DNA of 64,000 nucleotides from Bacteriovoracaceae bacterium UBA6200 (GTDB taxonomy: Bacteria > Bdellovibrionota > Bacteriovoracia > Bacteriovoracales > Bacteriovoracaceae), in the NCBI GenBank assembly GCA_002422605.1, contig DISW01000025.1:186001-250000 (forward strand), in the 5' to 3' direction. This document shows, piece by piece, positions 25,601-34,390 of the stretch. Under the pieces are notes generated by a model. That model saw only the letters and a list, made by a program, of their open reading frames with translations, was not told the DNA's origin and made no database searches. The number at the start of each line of letters is the position of its first letter. The first letter of the stretch is position 1. The position numbers and the translations under genes were made by a program.

Positions 25601-26261
25601 CCATCCGTTAACTCAATACAAAGACATCATGACAAAGCTTGCTTCAATGGATATCGCACGCATTCAGGAGCTTCCAACGATGACCCGACCAGAGGGAATG
25701 GGACATCGGGTAAGTGATGAGAACGATCCGACAAAGCGAAGTATGGTTATTGCAGGAATGATTTCAGAGTCTAAAGTGATTATGACTAAAAAAGGTGATA
25801 AAATGGCCTTCGTCACTTTTGAGGATTTATCCGGTAAAATAGAATGTTTATTTTTTCCTAAGACCTATGCTGAATTTCAAGAATTTTTGACTTTAGATGA
25901 ACCTCTGATTATGAACGGAATGGTGAATCTGGCAGAAGACCCTAAAAAGTTTTTCCCTAAAAAAATAGGCCTTCTAAAAAATGAATCAGACGAAAGAGTC
26001 ACTTCTGTAAGAGTGAACCTTCCGGTTCAACACCTTAATAATTATTCTCTTTCTCAGGTAAAACAGATTCTTTTAAGTTACCGTGGCGCTGTTCCTATTC
26101 ATTTCATATTTGAGACTCCTGAAGGACGTGCTCGCTTGCCGCTTGATGATAATTTTCTAGTAAGTCCATCACCGCAACTGGCGGCCAAAATAAATGAACT
26201 GCTTAATGCCAACTCTGTCTCTTTTATTGTTGATGGTAAGGTAGAGGAAGTACGACAGTGA
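22605..26261 (+). CDS. dnaE: DNA polymerase III alpha subunit
   Basis: Catalytic subunit of the replicative polymerase. The N-terminal PHP domain begins THLHLHSQYSLLDGA and keeps TDHGN. The C-family catalytic Asp pair is in PDFDIDFC. Finger residues lie in GRGSGAGSIVAYAL, and an HhH and an OB-fold domain (VIAGMISESKVI) follow. ATG 22605 is chosen because CGAGGA precedes it and the PHP domain starts soon after; an in-frame ATG at 22515 would add 30 unlikely residues. At 1218 aa it is slightly longer than E. coli DnaE. The next gene starts on GTG within its stop. Confidence 0.96.
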   Translation: MKNPFLGSDFQNTHKDSFTHLHLHSQYSLLDGAIRLNDLFKRAKELEMPAIACTDHGNMFGGIDFYTRAISAGIKPILGSEIYFTPGSRFDRRPPKNSKTLDSQDEVEGKHQIHHLILLCKNLTGYQNLCKLLSKAYQEGFYYKPRADVDLLREYSEGLIATSACLKGEVGYNFFTGQDERAQSAIMKYREIFKDDFYLEIQENGIPEQVEANRKIIAFAKEHSVPLVATNDCHYLTKEDAAAQEVLMCIQTGKTFEDEKRMKLSTSEFYLKSPQEMRKAFSYVSEACDNTLKIADKCNLEIRWQDDKGKQIYLLPKFEINTAETEEEYFTRLTHEGMQERFAGPHFKHLREKDNWETELQPQYLDRLEVEIGLIKQMGFTGYFLIVSDFIQWSKKNGIPVGPGRGSGAGSIVAYALKITNVDPIPYNLLFERFINPERISMPDFDIDFCQDRRQEVIEYVTQKYGEERVGQIITFGTLSAKAVLRDVSRVFALPYSEADALAKLIPEELGIELQEAIDKEPKLKELEDNDPKIRRILQISKRLEGLNRHAGIHAAGVIITNEPLVTYCPLFKGAKGEQVVQFDKDFSEKIGLVKFDFLGLKTLTVISNAEKFIRRDLKADFDIEDIDYNDQLVYEMVSDGQTVGVFQLESSGMQDLCKRIKPGSIDDITAINALYRPGPMGSGMHLEFAEIKNKINGKVESYAFEELKPVLKDTYGIIVYQEQVMNIARVVAGYSLGQADMLRRAMGKKKAEEMQMHKEIFRKGAVERGFDEEKAIHLFDLMEKFAEYGFNKSHAVAYSVVAYQTAFLKRYYPSQFFAALLGTELNNKDKITIYIQEAKECGIDILPPDVNESLWLFNVIGDTIRFGLGAIKGVGEGAVEDIVKERTENGAFISFVDFCERVNHKNVNKRVLEALIKVGAFDSCEKFNRKTLLENMEFIVSYAEKKQEDKLMGQTSLFDLGESTQSTEEQLNITETTDFDEKQRLSMEAELLGIYVSGHPLTQYKDIMTKLASMDIARIQELPTMTRPEGMGHRVSDENDPTKRSMVIAGMISESKVIMTKKGDKMAFVTFEDLSGKIECLFFPKTYAEFQEFLTLDEPLIMNGMVNLAEDPKKFFPKKIGLLKNESDERVTSVRVNLPVQHLNNYSLSQVKQILLSYRGAVPIHFIFETPEGRARLPLDDNFLVSPSPQLAAKINELLNANSVSFIVDGKVEEVRQ

Positions 26262-27562
26262 GATGGTTTATTTTATATTTCTTCTTTTCATTTAGTTCAA
26301 TGGCCTTTGCCGATACGGTCGAGCAGAACATTTCCATCGAGCTTGATACGAATAAAGTAAGCCGGGTAAAACCATTCCTATTGCATGAAGCTATATTACA
26401 GACTTTACTACAACAGGGACCTCAACTGGGTGTGAACGTCGAACAAATGAAATCGAAACTTGATGAAAAGTTTACGAGTTATTTCGAAGCCTATAAAAAC
26501 CGTAAGCTTAAAGAAAGTTTCGGGAAAAATTATTCTCAAGAGATGACCCCTGAACAAAAAGAACAGTTTGTTCAGACTCTGGAAAAAGATCGAGCAGAAC
26601 TTTTGATTAAGAGTTCTCGTCTAGATCAGGTCGTTGATTCCTATGGTTATAAAGAAATCAAAAGACAGGAAAAAACCAATATTTGGAACGGAAAAGTCGT
26701 CTTGAATTTAAATCCGGCCAAATTGAAAAAGCTAAATGAACGTCTTCTCTCCCCTGTGTCTATGCAGTACTCAAAACTTTTACTTATAACAGAAGTAAAT
26801 CTTTTAGGTATGAGTTGGGGAGAATTGGAATTGGATCGGGCGAGTACATTTACTGAACCAATGATGGCATCATGGTTAAAATGGCTCCAATCGAATGCGC
26901 CTAATAATGTAGAGGAAATTGGCCTTTGCGAAGGATCTTGCCTTAATCTTTTTGATATTTGGCAGGACCTGCCTCAGGAAGAAGGTATGACGATCCCGGA
27001 AGAACTTTTAAACGGGGTGTGGTTAAAGGCTTCTTTCAATCTTAGAAAAGTCAATTTTACCAAAGGCCTGAATGAATGGGAGTTTTCATGGGACGGCAGT
27101 TTGATCATGCTGGATATGAATACTAAAAAGATTTTGGCCAGCTATCACATGCCTTTAGTCTCCAAAAGCTGGAGGGGACTTGACCAAAAAAGTCTCAATT
27201 CAAAACTTGCAAGTGCGATGTATGCTTCGCCTTTGAAAGCATTTAATAAAGCCGTGAAGAAGCTGCAGGAGAGCTCCCGTTTAAACCGACTAAGCCGTTT
27301 GGTCATTACCGGACATAAGCACCTGGGGGATGTAGGTGATTTGATGAATTTACTCAAGAAAGAAGGTCAAAATCTTGGCTTAGAACTCCAATGGGACCTT
27401 TTTACTCAGAATGAAGCCCAGCTTCTGTGTTTTTATCAAGGTGAGGAAAAATCGTTTACTGATTTATTGTCTCGCATAAAAGAGTTAAAATCATCACATA
27501 GCTATAATGTGGTAAATGAGTTCACAGGCGTTCGCCACATGTTAAAATTAATAGCTGAATAG
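26258..27562 (+). CDS. secreted hypothetical protein
   Basis: A 434-residue protein exported by a signal peptide (FILYFFFSFSSMAFA-D). No recognised domain. A Lys/Glu-rich helical region over about 60-135 (EQMKSKLDEKF, MTPEQKEQFVQTLEKDR) is followed by a mixed region of roughly 300 residues. Start GTG 26258 overlaps the dnaE stop, so expression is tied to dnaE. The following gene encodes a CsgG/FlgT-like lipoprotein, which suggests a shared envelope role. Confidence 0.6.
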   Translation: MRWFILYFFFSFSSMAFADTVEQNISIELDTNKVSRVKPFLLHEAILQTLLQQGPQLGVNVEQMKSKLDEKFTSYFEAYKNRKLKESFGKNYSQEMTPEQKEQFVQTLEKDRAELLIKSSRLDQVVDSYGYKEIKRQEKTNIWNGKVVLNLNPAKLKKLNERLLSPVSMQYSKLLLITEVNLLGMSWGELELDRASTFTEPMMASWLKWLQSNAPNNVEEIGLCEGSCLNLFDIWQDLPQEEGMTIPEELLNGVWLKASFNLRKVNFTKGLNEWEFSWDGSLIMLDMNTKKILASYHMPLVSKSWRGLDQKSLNSKLASAMYASPLKAFNKAVKKLQESSRLNRLSRLVITGHKHLGDVGDLMNLLKKEGQNLGLELQWDLFTQNEAQLLCFYQGEEKSFTDLLSRIKELKSSHSYNVVNEFTGVRHMLKLIAE

Positions 27563-27584
27563 AAATAATTCTCAAGGATGAGAC

Positions 27585-28514
27585 ATGCTATTTTTGCGTC
27601 TTGGCTTAATGCCAGTTTTGATTCTGTCATTCATAACAACTGCTTGTGCTCCCATCTCGCGAAGACAACCTATATCTAAAGCTTCAAAACTAAAAACTGT
27701 TTCAGAATTTAGTCCCATAAAAAAGAAAATTGCATTGCTTACTTTTTATAATGAAGCTCCGGTTGGGGGACAAGATCTTGCTGTGATTGCGACAGAAGAG
27801 TTTCGGCGAGAGATGTCTAAATCCCGTGAATTTCTCTTTGACCCTGAAGCTGAAAGAATGTTTGGGAACTCCAAAGAAATTTATGCAGGCGGTGGAACAA
27901 AACTTGCTCAACTTGCCCGAAAAGCAAAACTTTCTGGAGTGAACATTGTTGTTTTCGGAAGAATCAAAGAAGCTAGAATTCGGCAGAAAAGTGATGAAAT
28001 TGGCTTTGTGAGGAAAGTAAAATCTATGGCGGAAACTTACATGGAAATAAAGGTGTACGACGTTTTATCTAACAAAGAATTATTTTCTGAAACTTTGGAT
28101 GGAAACATCTCTGATGATAATTTGAAGTTTTATCAAGCTGATACTGAAGATAACCTTTCTTACCGCCAGGAACTGCTTCGTTATTCAGTAAAAGTCGCCA
28201 GTCGAAAATTTGTTCCAAGGGTAATCAAGGTGGGGGCCCGTCTAGATTGGATGGGAAGAGTGGCCAAAATTATAGGAACGCGAATTTATATAAACGCCGG
28301 TCGTACTTCAGGAGTTAATCTGGGTGATATTCTGAAAGTGATTACTGAAGGACAAGAAATTTATGATCCCGAAACCGGGGCCTTAATAGGAATGTCTCAA
28401 GGTGAAGTCAAAGGAACCCTTGAAGTTGTCGATTATTTTGGACAGGATGGAGCCATTTGCAATCTGCATTCGGGAGGCTCAGTTACTGAAGGGGACTTTG
28501 TACAACTATACTAA
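27585..28514 (+). CDS. CsgG/FlgT-like lipoprotein
   Basis: A 309-residue lipoprotein (lipobox TTAC at about residue 21). The middle part resembles the CsgG/LpoB nucleotide-free fold (KIALLTF, GVNIVVFGRI, AETYMEIKVYDVLSNKELFS). The C-terminus resembles the FlgT C-terminal domain (INAGRTSGVNLGDILKV, then DPETGALIG). FlgT is a flagellar outer-membrane ring component and CsgG a secretion channel; which, if either, applies here is inference. An AAGGATGAG Shine-Dalgarno precedes ATG 27585. The stop overlaps the following gene (TAATG). Confidence 0.65.
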   Translation: MLFLRLGLMPVLILSFITTACAPISRRQPISKASKLKTVSEFSPIKKKIALLTFYNEAPVGGQDLAVIATEEFRREMSKSREFLFDPEAERMFGNSKEIYAGGGTKLAQLARKAKLSGVNIVVFGRIKEARIRQKSDEIGFVRKVKSMAETYMEIKVYDVLSNKELFSETLDGNISDDNLKFYQADTEDNLSYRQELLRYSVKVASRKFVPRVIKVGARLDWMGRVAKIIGTRIYINAGRTSGVNLGDILKVITEGQEIYDPETGALIGMSQGEVKGTLEVVDYFGQDGAICNLHSGGSVTEGDFVQLY

Positions 28515-29887
28515 TGGATACAACTTCTAAACTCCCATTCCTAGTCGTTTCCAATTCTCCCTACATGCGAGGGATTCTGAAATTTGTTTTAGAAACTCTT
28601 CTTCATACAGATGTGACAGAGCTGGAGACAGAGGAGAAGGCCCTCTCTTTTTTAAAAAATCTGGAAGCTGCTCCAAGTATGATTATTTATGATTATACTC
28701 CGAATGCATATCTCGTTGAAGACTTCATAAACTACCTAAGTGACCATTCAAAGAAAGTAAGGATTGTTATCCTTGTGAATGAGATTAGAGAAGAGGGAAA
28801 AGAACTCTTAAAGGATCAGCATCAAATGGTCTTGATGAATGAATCCTCTTTGCCCGCCGCTTTGATTGAAGAAGCCAAAGCACAGTTTTCAACTTCTCCC
28901 TATCTTAATGAAGAGCCTTACTGCCGAATTGATATTAACTTTCTTTCGATCCTGGATGGTATTAATAAGAATCTTTTTATCCGCTTAGGACAGAATAAGT
29001 TCATTAAACTTTTCCACGAGGATGACACGACTAATCTTCTGGATATTAAAAAGTATAAGAGCAAGGGGATTGATTATCTCTACCTAAATCGGGAAACGGC
29101 CGACTGGGTAATTGCACAAATACAAAATCAGATTGATATTTTTCTCAGAGCAAGTAATTTTAGGTTCGTTTTAAGAGGGGCCAGTGATTCTCCTGAAAAA
29201 CGATTCGAGCAGAAAATTCTTCGGATTGATGATGAAGTCCATGTTGATAAAGATTTTAAAGAATCAATCGACAAAGCCGTAGAACGAATTCGTTCCATTG
29301 TAGAGAAGGAAGCCAAGGTCGATCAATATCTTAAGGCCTTGAAAGAGAAGCAGGATCATTATGCTCTCTTTACTCAGAAGATGAACCTTACTAGTTTAAT
29401 CTCATGCGCTCTGGCCAAGCAGTTAGATTGGATTTCTAAAACCACTATGGACAAATTGGTCTATGCTTCAGTCCTTTGCGATATCACTCTGGCCGTCAGA
29501 CCAGAACTACTTAAAATTCAAAATTTGCAAGAATTTGAGAAATTAAAAAGTACTTTAACCGAAGAAGATCAAAAGCTTTTTCTATCGCACCCCAAAGATG
29601 CTGCAAATCTTATAAAACGATATTTTGCTACTGCCCCGCCCGATACTGATGTGCTGGCCTATCAGCATCATGAGCTACCGGATGGAAGCGGCTTTCCTAC
29701 TGGGCTTCGCGCCGATAAAATCTCTCCTCTCTCAGCTTTGTTTATTGTGGCAAGCGAGTTCTCCTATTATTTTCTTAAGGATGACGAGCCCACTCTGGAC
29801 GACTTTATTTTGAAATGTCATAGTCGATTTGATTTTATGAACTTTCGTAAAGTAGTTAAAGCTTTAGAGAGGATCAAAAAGAAATGA
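28514..29887 (+). CDS. degenerate receiver plus HD-GYP-like protein
   Basis: A 457-residue cytoplasmic protein. The N-terminal 120 residues look like a receiver fold (VVSNSPYMRGILKFVLETLL, MIIYDYTP), but the acidic pocket normally following beta-1 is Ser-Asn, so phosphorylation is doubtful. The C-terminal 150 residues match HD-GYP c-di-GMP phosphodiesterases: H359 in HPKDAA, HHE (385-387), DGSGFP (390-395). The HD motif itself is C322-D323, so one metal ligand is lost. It may sense rather than cleave c-di-GMP. It is coupled to genes on both sides (TAATG upstream, ATGA downstream). Confidence 0.75.
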   Translation: MDTTSKLPFLVVSNSPYMRGILKFVLETLLHTDVTELETEEKALSFLKNLEAAPSMIIYDYTPNAYLVEDFINYLSDHSKKVRIVILVNEIREEGKELLKDQHQMVLMNESSLPAALIEEAKAQFSTSPYLNEEPYCRIDINFLSILDGINKNLFIRLGQNKFIKLFHEDDTTNLLDIKKYKSKGIDYLYLNRETADWVIAQIQNQIDIFLRASNFRFVLRGASDSPEKRFEQKILRIDDEVHVDKDFKESIDKAVERIRSIVEKEAKVDQYLKALKEKQDHYALFTQKMNLTSLISCALAKQLDWISKTTMDKLVYASVLCDITLAVRPELLKIQNLQEFEKLKSTLTEEDQKLFLSHPKDAANLIKRYFATAPPDTDVLAYQHHELPDGSGFPTGLRADKISPLSALFIVASEFSYYFLKDDEPTLDDFILKCHSRFDFMNFRKVVKALERIKKK

Positions 29888-30315
29888 AGAATGGTCTCCT
29901 GTTATTACTTCTAACATTAGTTTCATGCGCTTCAGGTAAACCTCGCTTCGTTAAAGAGAAGGCATGCTCACAGGAAGCATTAAAATATCTGCGGAATCCT
30001 CGGAATCAATATAAAACCACCTACACAAAACCTTCCTTAATAGCGGAGATTGCAGCTACAACTTCTCATATGCAACAATGCTACGAGGAATTTAAGGAAC
30101 GCACAGGACATGAAGAGTTTAATACGTGCCTAGTGGTAGGAGTTGACTATAGTGGAAATGTCGACTTTTTTAATTTCTCATCAGAAGAAGTTCAAGTGGA
30201 TCAAGGTCTTATCAATTGCGCTCAGAAAATAACTTCTTCTATACCTTATTCCCAGTTTGGTAAAAATTTTATCTTGATTCAATCATATCAGTTTTATGTA
30301 AGTTCAAAATTTTGA
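29884..30315 (+). CDS. small lipoprotein, unknown function
   Basis: A 143-residue protein with lipobox LVSC (acylated Cys about residue 15). The mature part carries four Cys and a region resembling the TonB/AgmX-type C-terminal fold (FNTCLVVGVDYSGNVDFFNF, INCAQKITSSIPYSQFGKNF); that likeness is tentative. The ATGA overlap with the HD-GYP-like gene shows coupling and closes the run that begins at dnaE. Confidence 0.6.
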   Translation: MKNGLLLLLLTLVSCASGKPRFVKEKACSQEALKYLRNPRNQYKTTYTKPSLIAEIAATTSHMQQCYEEFKERTGHEEFNTCLVVGVDYSGNVDFFNFSSEEVQVDQGLINCAQKITSSIPYSQFGKNFILIQSYQFYVSSKF

Positions 30316-30361
30316 TGCAATTTATTTAAATTCTTTGTGGTGGGCCGGCACACTGGTCTAG

Positions 30362-31516
30362 ATGAAAAAGATTATTTTGCTTTCATTACTACTCACTATT
30401 GGCCTTGTACTTTCGCAGATAATACCTATTGCTTTTCCTTATTTACCTGAATGGTATTATGAATTTCGGGATTCATTCACTATGGCCCTTCTTGCCTTTA
30501 TCATGATTTATGTCGGAAGAGAGTTCAAAGTGAATCTTTCTGATAAGAAAATGTACCTGGTTGACTATGGAGTTGCTGCAACGGCAGCTGGATTTCCCTG
30601 GATCTTGTGTACGCTTTATTTTTTATTCTTCTTAATGCCTGGCCATGAGAACACGTTAAGCGAAGCTATGTTAGTGGGACGTTTCGCAGCACCAACTTCT
30701 GCCGGGATATTGTTTTCAATGTTGGCCGCCGCTGGGCTGGCCAAAACATGGACTTATCGTAAAGCAAAGGTTCTCGCTATCTTCGATGACCTCGATACAA
30801 TTCTTTTTCTCATTCCTCTGAAGGCCTTCTTAACTGGTTTTGTCTGGCAGCTGGGCTTTGAGTTAGGAGTGATTATGTTGCTGCTGATCCTGGGACTCAC
30901 TGGTTATAGAAAATATAAATTACCTGGAACATGGGCGTGGATTCTTATTTACTCCATTGCTATTTCTCTGATTTGCGAAATGATTTTCATCATAACTCTT
31001 GATCGGGAATCACTTGCTGGAGCACATATAGAAGTTCTTCTGCCGGCCTTTGTTTTAGGTTGTATGATGAGAAAAGATTCCAAAAAGATTACTTTTAAAG
31101 AGCCACAGGTCAGGTTCATTATTTCCTGCATTTTTATGCTTTTAGTAGGAATGAGTTTACCTCTTATATTTGGAGCAGGGGCAGAAGCACAATTAGATAT
31201 GTCTAATTGGGAAATTGGGGCCCACGTCTTAATCATCACGATTATTTCTAATTTAGGAAAAATGTTTCCAGTCTTTTGTTATAAGAAAGAAGCGAGTTTA
31301 CGTGAAAGATTGGCCGTTTCCATCTCCATGTTTCCTCGGGGAGAGGTTGGAGCAGGTGTTCTTGCTGTTGCATTATCTTATGGAATTCAAGGATCCTTTA
31401 TCATTATCGCTTTTTTGTCGCTGGCATTGAATCTACTTCTAACCGGGGTCTTTATTATGATAGTAACGAAAATCTTGAATAACTCTTCTTCTGATGTCAT
31501 AAAAAAGGCTCCTTAA
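30362..31516 (+). CDS. cation:proton antiporter (CPA superfamily)
   Basis: A polytopic membrane protein of 384 residues with about 11-12 hydrophobic segments. AMLVGRFAAPTSAGI and FDDLDTILFL resemble the core helices of Kef/NhaP-type exchangers, where acidic residues carry the ions. FPRGEVGAGVLAVAL matches a conserved C-terminal segment of that superfamily. No TrkA-N regulatory domain follows. The transported ion cannot be read from sequence. No Shine-Dalgarno is evident before ATG 30362. The stop codon lies in the loop of a strong terminator. Confidence 0.8.
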   Translation: MKKIILLSLLLTIGLVLSQIIPIAFPYLPEWYYEFRDSFTMALLAFIMIYVGREFKVNLSDKKMYLVDYGVAATAAGFPWILCTLYFLFFLMPGHENTLSEAMLVGRFAAPTSAGILFSMLAAAGLAKTWTYRKAKVLAIFDDLDTILFLIPLKAFLTGFVWQLGFELGVIMLLLILGLTGYRKYKLPGTWAWILIYSIAISLICEMIFIITLDRESLAGAHIEVLLPAFVLGCMMRKDSKKITFKEPQVRFIISCIFMLLVGMSLPLIFGAGAEAQLDMSNWEIGAHVLIITIISNLGKMFPVFCYKKEASLRERLAVSISMFPRGEVGAGVLAVALSYGIQGSFIIIAFLSLALNLLLTGVFIMIVTKILNNSSSDVIKKAP

Positions 31517-31530
31517 GGAGCCTTTCTCTT
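31501..31530. terminator. bidirectional rho-independent terminator
   Basis: AAAGGCTCC (31504-31512) pairs perfectly with GGAGCCTTT (31517-31525) around TTAA. A-rich and T-rich flanks let it serve both the antiporter (+) and the convergent small gene (-). The antiporter stop codon is in the loop. Confidence 0.85.
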
Positions 31531-31531
31531 T

Positions 31532-31795
31532 TTACTTCTTTTCCACTTTCTGTTCTCGGGGCTTAGTTGCTTCTTTCAATTTTTTCCTTAATTTCTCTCT
31601 TCGGTTTGGCTTCGATTTTCGACATTCCGACAAAGATTTTTCATCTTGAGCCTGCTGAATGCATGACTTGCTTTTTTGAAGTTCCGATATCCTTTCATCA
31701 AGACCCGAAATGAGTTTTGTTTTCTTTTCTTCTAAGGATTTAGCGAGCACACTTGTTGTAAGGAAGGCCATCGTAAGAACAAAAAACAACTTCAT
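31532..31795 (-). CDS. small secreted basic helical protein
   Basis: An 87-residue protein. Signal peptide (MKLFFVLTMAFLTTSVLA) then about 69 residues rich in Lys, Glu and Arg, with two Cys (CIQQAQDEKSLSEC) that could form a disulphide. Mostly helical by composition. ATG 31795 is preferred over a codon two residues upstream because the signal peptide starts there. No family recognised. It ends at the shared bidirectional terminator. Confidence 0.6.
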   Translation of the reverse strand: MKLFFVLTMAFLTTSVLAKSLEEKKTKLISGLDERISELQKSKSCIQQAQDEKSLSECRKSKPNRREKLRKKLKEATKPREQKVEKK

Positions 31796-31839
31796 ACACA
31801 CTCCCGTGTTTTAAAGAATGTCTTTAGTTTAAATAGGTC

Positions 31840-32508
31840 TTATTGGTAGTCAATAGGATCATTTATGCCGGCCTCTTTAAAGCCTCGTAAACGGAGAGCA
31901 CAGGAATCACATTGGCCACAGGCCTTGTCGCCACTTTTATAGCATGACCAGCTGAGGGCGAAAGGAACCTTGAGTTCCAGACCCATCTGAACGATTTCCC
32001 GCTTTTTCATATTGATAACAGGGGTAATAATCTCAATATCACCGGCCTTAGTTCCTTCTTTAATAACCTTGTTGAAGGCTTCGTAATAAGAGGGACGACA
32101 ATCGGGATATCCGGGAGAGTCTTCGAAATTAGCACCAATAAAAAGCTTCCTGGCCCCTACAACTTCTGCCCAAGAGACTGCAAGCGAAAGGATGATGGAA
32201 TTTCTGAAAGGTACATAAGAATCAGGGATAATTTTTGAATCGCCTTGATAGCTTTTAACGGAAATTGATTCATCCGTAAGCGAACTTCCTCCAATCTGTT
32301 TCAAAAAAGTCATATCGATGATTTTTCGATTCTGTTCAGAGATATGATAGAAGTCTGCTATTTCGTCGAAGGCCTTACGTTCTCTGTCCGAAGTTTTTTG
32401 CCCATAATTCATATGGAGAAATGAAACATCGTATTTTTCTTTTATAGCAATTCCGGCACAGACGAGAGAATCCATGCCTCCACTGACTAAGACAATCGCT
32501 TTTTCCAT
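31840..32508 (-). CDS. queC: 7-cyano-7-deazaguanine synthase
   Basis: Makes preQ0 from carboxydeazaguanine and ammonia with ATP, in the queuosine pathway. The PP-loop reads VLVSGGMDS and the zinc-binding cluster CGQCDSCALR, with an additional Cys in SWSCYKSGD. ATG 32508 lies one base past the upstream mutase stop; a GTG at 32523 inside that gene is an alternative. The queuosine gene queG is also in this window (53.4 kb) but in a separate unit. Confidence 0.95.
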   Translation of the reverse strand: MEKAIVLVSGGMDSLVCAGIAIKEKYDVSFLHMNYGQKTSDRERKAFDEIADFYHISEQNRKIIDMTFLKQIGGSSLTDESISVKSYQGDSKIIPDSYVPFRNSIILSLAVSWAEVVGARKLFIGANFEDSPGYPDCRPSYYEAFNKVIKEGTKAGDIEIITPVINMKKREIVQMGLELKVPFALSWSCYKSGDKACGQCDSCALRLRGFKEAGINDPIDYQ

Positions 32509-32509
32509 T

Positions 32510-34273
32510 CTAGGCTTTCTCACACAATTCGATGATCTTCTCTTCGATTATTTTTACTTTTTTTAAAGCATTGATTTTCTTCTCAGAAAGTTCGCCTTCA
32601 GTTTCACGGACCATTGTATAGAATTTAATTTTTGGTTCGGTTCCAGACGGTCTTAGAAAAAGCTTATTTCCACTGGCAAAGGTAAAACTGAGAACGTTAC
32701 TTTTTGGAAGGGCGATCATCTTATCGCTCTTAAGACGGAGATCAGTTGAGACTGAAGATTGATAATCTTCTTTCGCAACGATTTCTTCTCCTGCAAATTG
32801 TGCTTCCGGGTACTGTCTGAAATATTCCATGATGCGAGAAATTTTCTGTGCACCCTGGATACCTTCGTAGTCTAGAGATACGAGGGACTCGTAGAAAAAA
32901 CCAAACTTAGTGTAAATTTCATCTAAAGCATCAACCAGGCTCATTCCTTTTAGTTTATAGTAAAGGGCCACTTCTGACATAAGCGCCAGTGAGCTTACGC
33001 CGTCTTTGTCGCGTGATTCATTGTGAGGCATATAACCAAAAGATTCTTCGGAAGCGAAAACGAAATTATGAGGAGATTTTTTCTCTTCCAACTCTCTGAT
33101 TAAACCGGCCATCCATTTGAAGCCAGTCAGGGTATCCATGACCGTTCCACCAAAATGCTCAACGATGGCATTTTGAATAGGGGAAGTCACAATCGATTTA
33201 ATAACCAAAGCTTTCTCGGGAAGGGTTTTCTTTTCAGCTTTGATTGAGAAAACGTAATACAACATAAGAGCTGCAATCTGGTTACCGTTTAAAATGGCCG
33301 GTTTCCCATGATCGTTAACAACTACTCCTAAACGGTCTCCATCTGGGTCCGTTCCATAGGCAATATCCCAGTTATTATTCATCATATAGTCAATCGCCAT
33401 GGCCATGGCCTTAGGATCTTCCGGGTTAGGGGATTTAACAGTCGGAAAGTTGCCATCAGGCTTTGCTTGTTCAGGGATAGAATAAAATTTTGTAAAACCA
33501 AGACGACGAGCAGTCTCGTTACAAGGAACTTCTCCCGTACCATGAAGAGCAGTATAAACAATTGAAAGTTTGGAACCTTGAGACTTACAAAACTCCAGGT
33601 CCTGAATTACTTTTTGTTCAATAACTTGATAAAAAGCTTCTTCAACCTTTTCATCTGTCCAAACAGCAAGTCCTTGAGCTTCTGCTTCTTCAAAACTCAT
33701 ATATTTAATCATGCCCCAGTCAGTGAGCTTATTGTATTCAGTGATGACTTCCTTATCCACAGGCGGAACTACTTGGGCGCCGTCATTCCAGAAAGCCTTG
33801 AATCCATTATAAATAGGGGGATTATGGCTTGCCGTAATCATAATTCCAGTTTTAGCTTTGAAGTAACGAACTCCAAAAGAGAGCATAGGAGTAGGAGTTA
33901 AAACACTAAAAATATGGGCCTTGATACCGTTGGCAGCAAAGACACCAGCGGCTTCCATAGCAAATTCTTTTGAAGAATTCCGGGAGTCATAAGAAATAAC
34001 AGCACTGCCTCCACCAAAATGTTTAATCACATTATTGGCCAGCGCCTGGGTAGCTCTTCGAACATTATATTTATTCATCCGGTTCTGCCCCATACCCATG
34101 GGAGCGCGCAATCCACCTGTTCCAAATTCTAAGTCGCGGTAAAACCTTTCTGTTAATTCCAATTCATTTTTTGGCAGATCGGCCAAAAGGCTGTTGATCT
34201 CTTTTCGATCTACTTCATTAAAATAGGTATTGTTTCCCCATAAAGTGGCGTTCTCAATAATCTTTGGATCCAT
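32510..34273 (-). CDS. phosphoglucomutase/phosphomannomutase
   Basis: An alpha-D-phosphohexomutase of 587 residues, the long form similar to Bacillus PgcA. The phosphoserine loop is TASHNPPIYNG, the metal loop DPDGDRLG, the sugar-specificity loop ASEESFGY and the phosphate-binding loop RPSGTEPKIK. It likely interconverts hexose 1- and 6-phosphates for envelope sugar synthesis; glucose versus mannose preference cannot be told by eye. It precedes queC by one base on the same strand. Confidence 0.94.
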   Translation of the reverse strand: MDPKIIENATLWGNNTYFNEVDRKEINSLLADLPKNELELTERFYRDLEFGTGGLRAPMGMGQNRMNKYNVRRATQALANNVIKHFGGGSAVISYDSRNSSKEFAMEAAGVFAANGIKAHIFSVLTPTPMLSFGVRYFKAKTGIMITASHNPPIYNGFKAFWNDGAQVVPPVDKEVITEYNKLTDWGMIKYMSFEEAEAQGLAVWTDEKVEEAFYQVIEQKVIQDLEFCKSQGSKLSIVYTALHGTGEVPCNETARRLGFTKFYSIPEQAKPDGNFPTVKSPNPEDPKAMAMAIDYMMNNNWDIAYGTDPDGDRLGVVVNDHGKPAILNGNQIAALMLYYVFSIKAEKKTLPEKALVIKSIVTSPIQNAIVEHFGGTVMDTLTGFKWMAGLIRELEEKKSPHNFVFASEESFGYMPHNESRDKDGVSSLALMSEVALYYKLKGMSLVDALDEIYTKFGFFYESLVSLDYEGIQGAQKISRIMEYFRQYPEAQFAGEEIVAKEDYQSSVSTDLRLKSDKMIALPKSNVLSFTFASGNKLFLRPSGTEPKIKFYTMVRETEGELSEKKINALKKVKIIEEKIIELCEKA

Positions 34274-34390
34274 AAAATTTTGTCCTCAGTTTTTAATCGT
34301 TACCAAGCTACGGCTCAGAAGAAAAAAAGTCAAAAATAACACATCGCAAATCATCAAAGGATCTTGATACTTACTTCTTCAGGAATTAGA

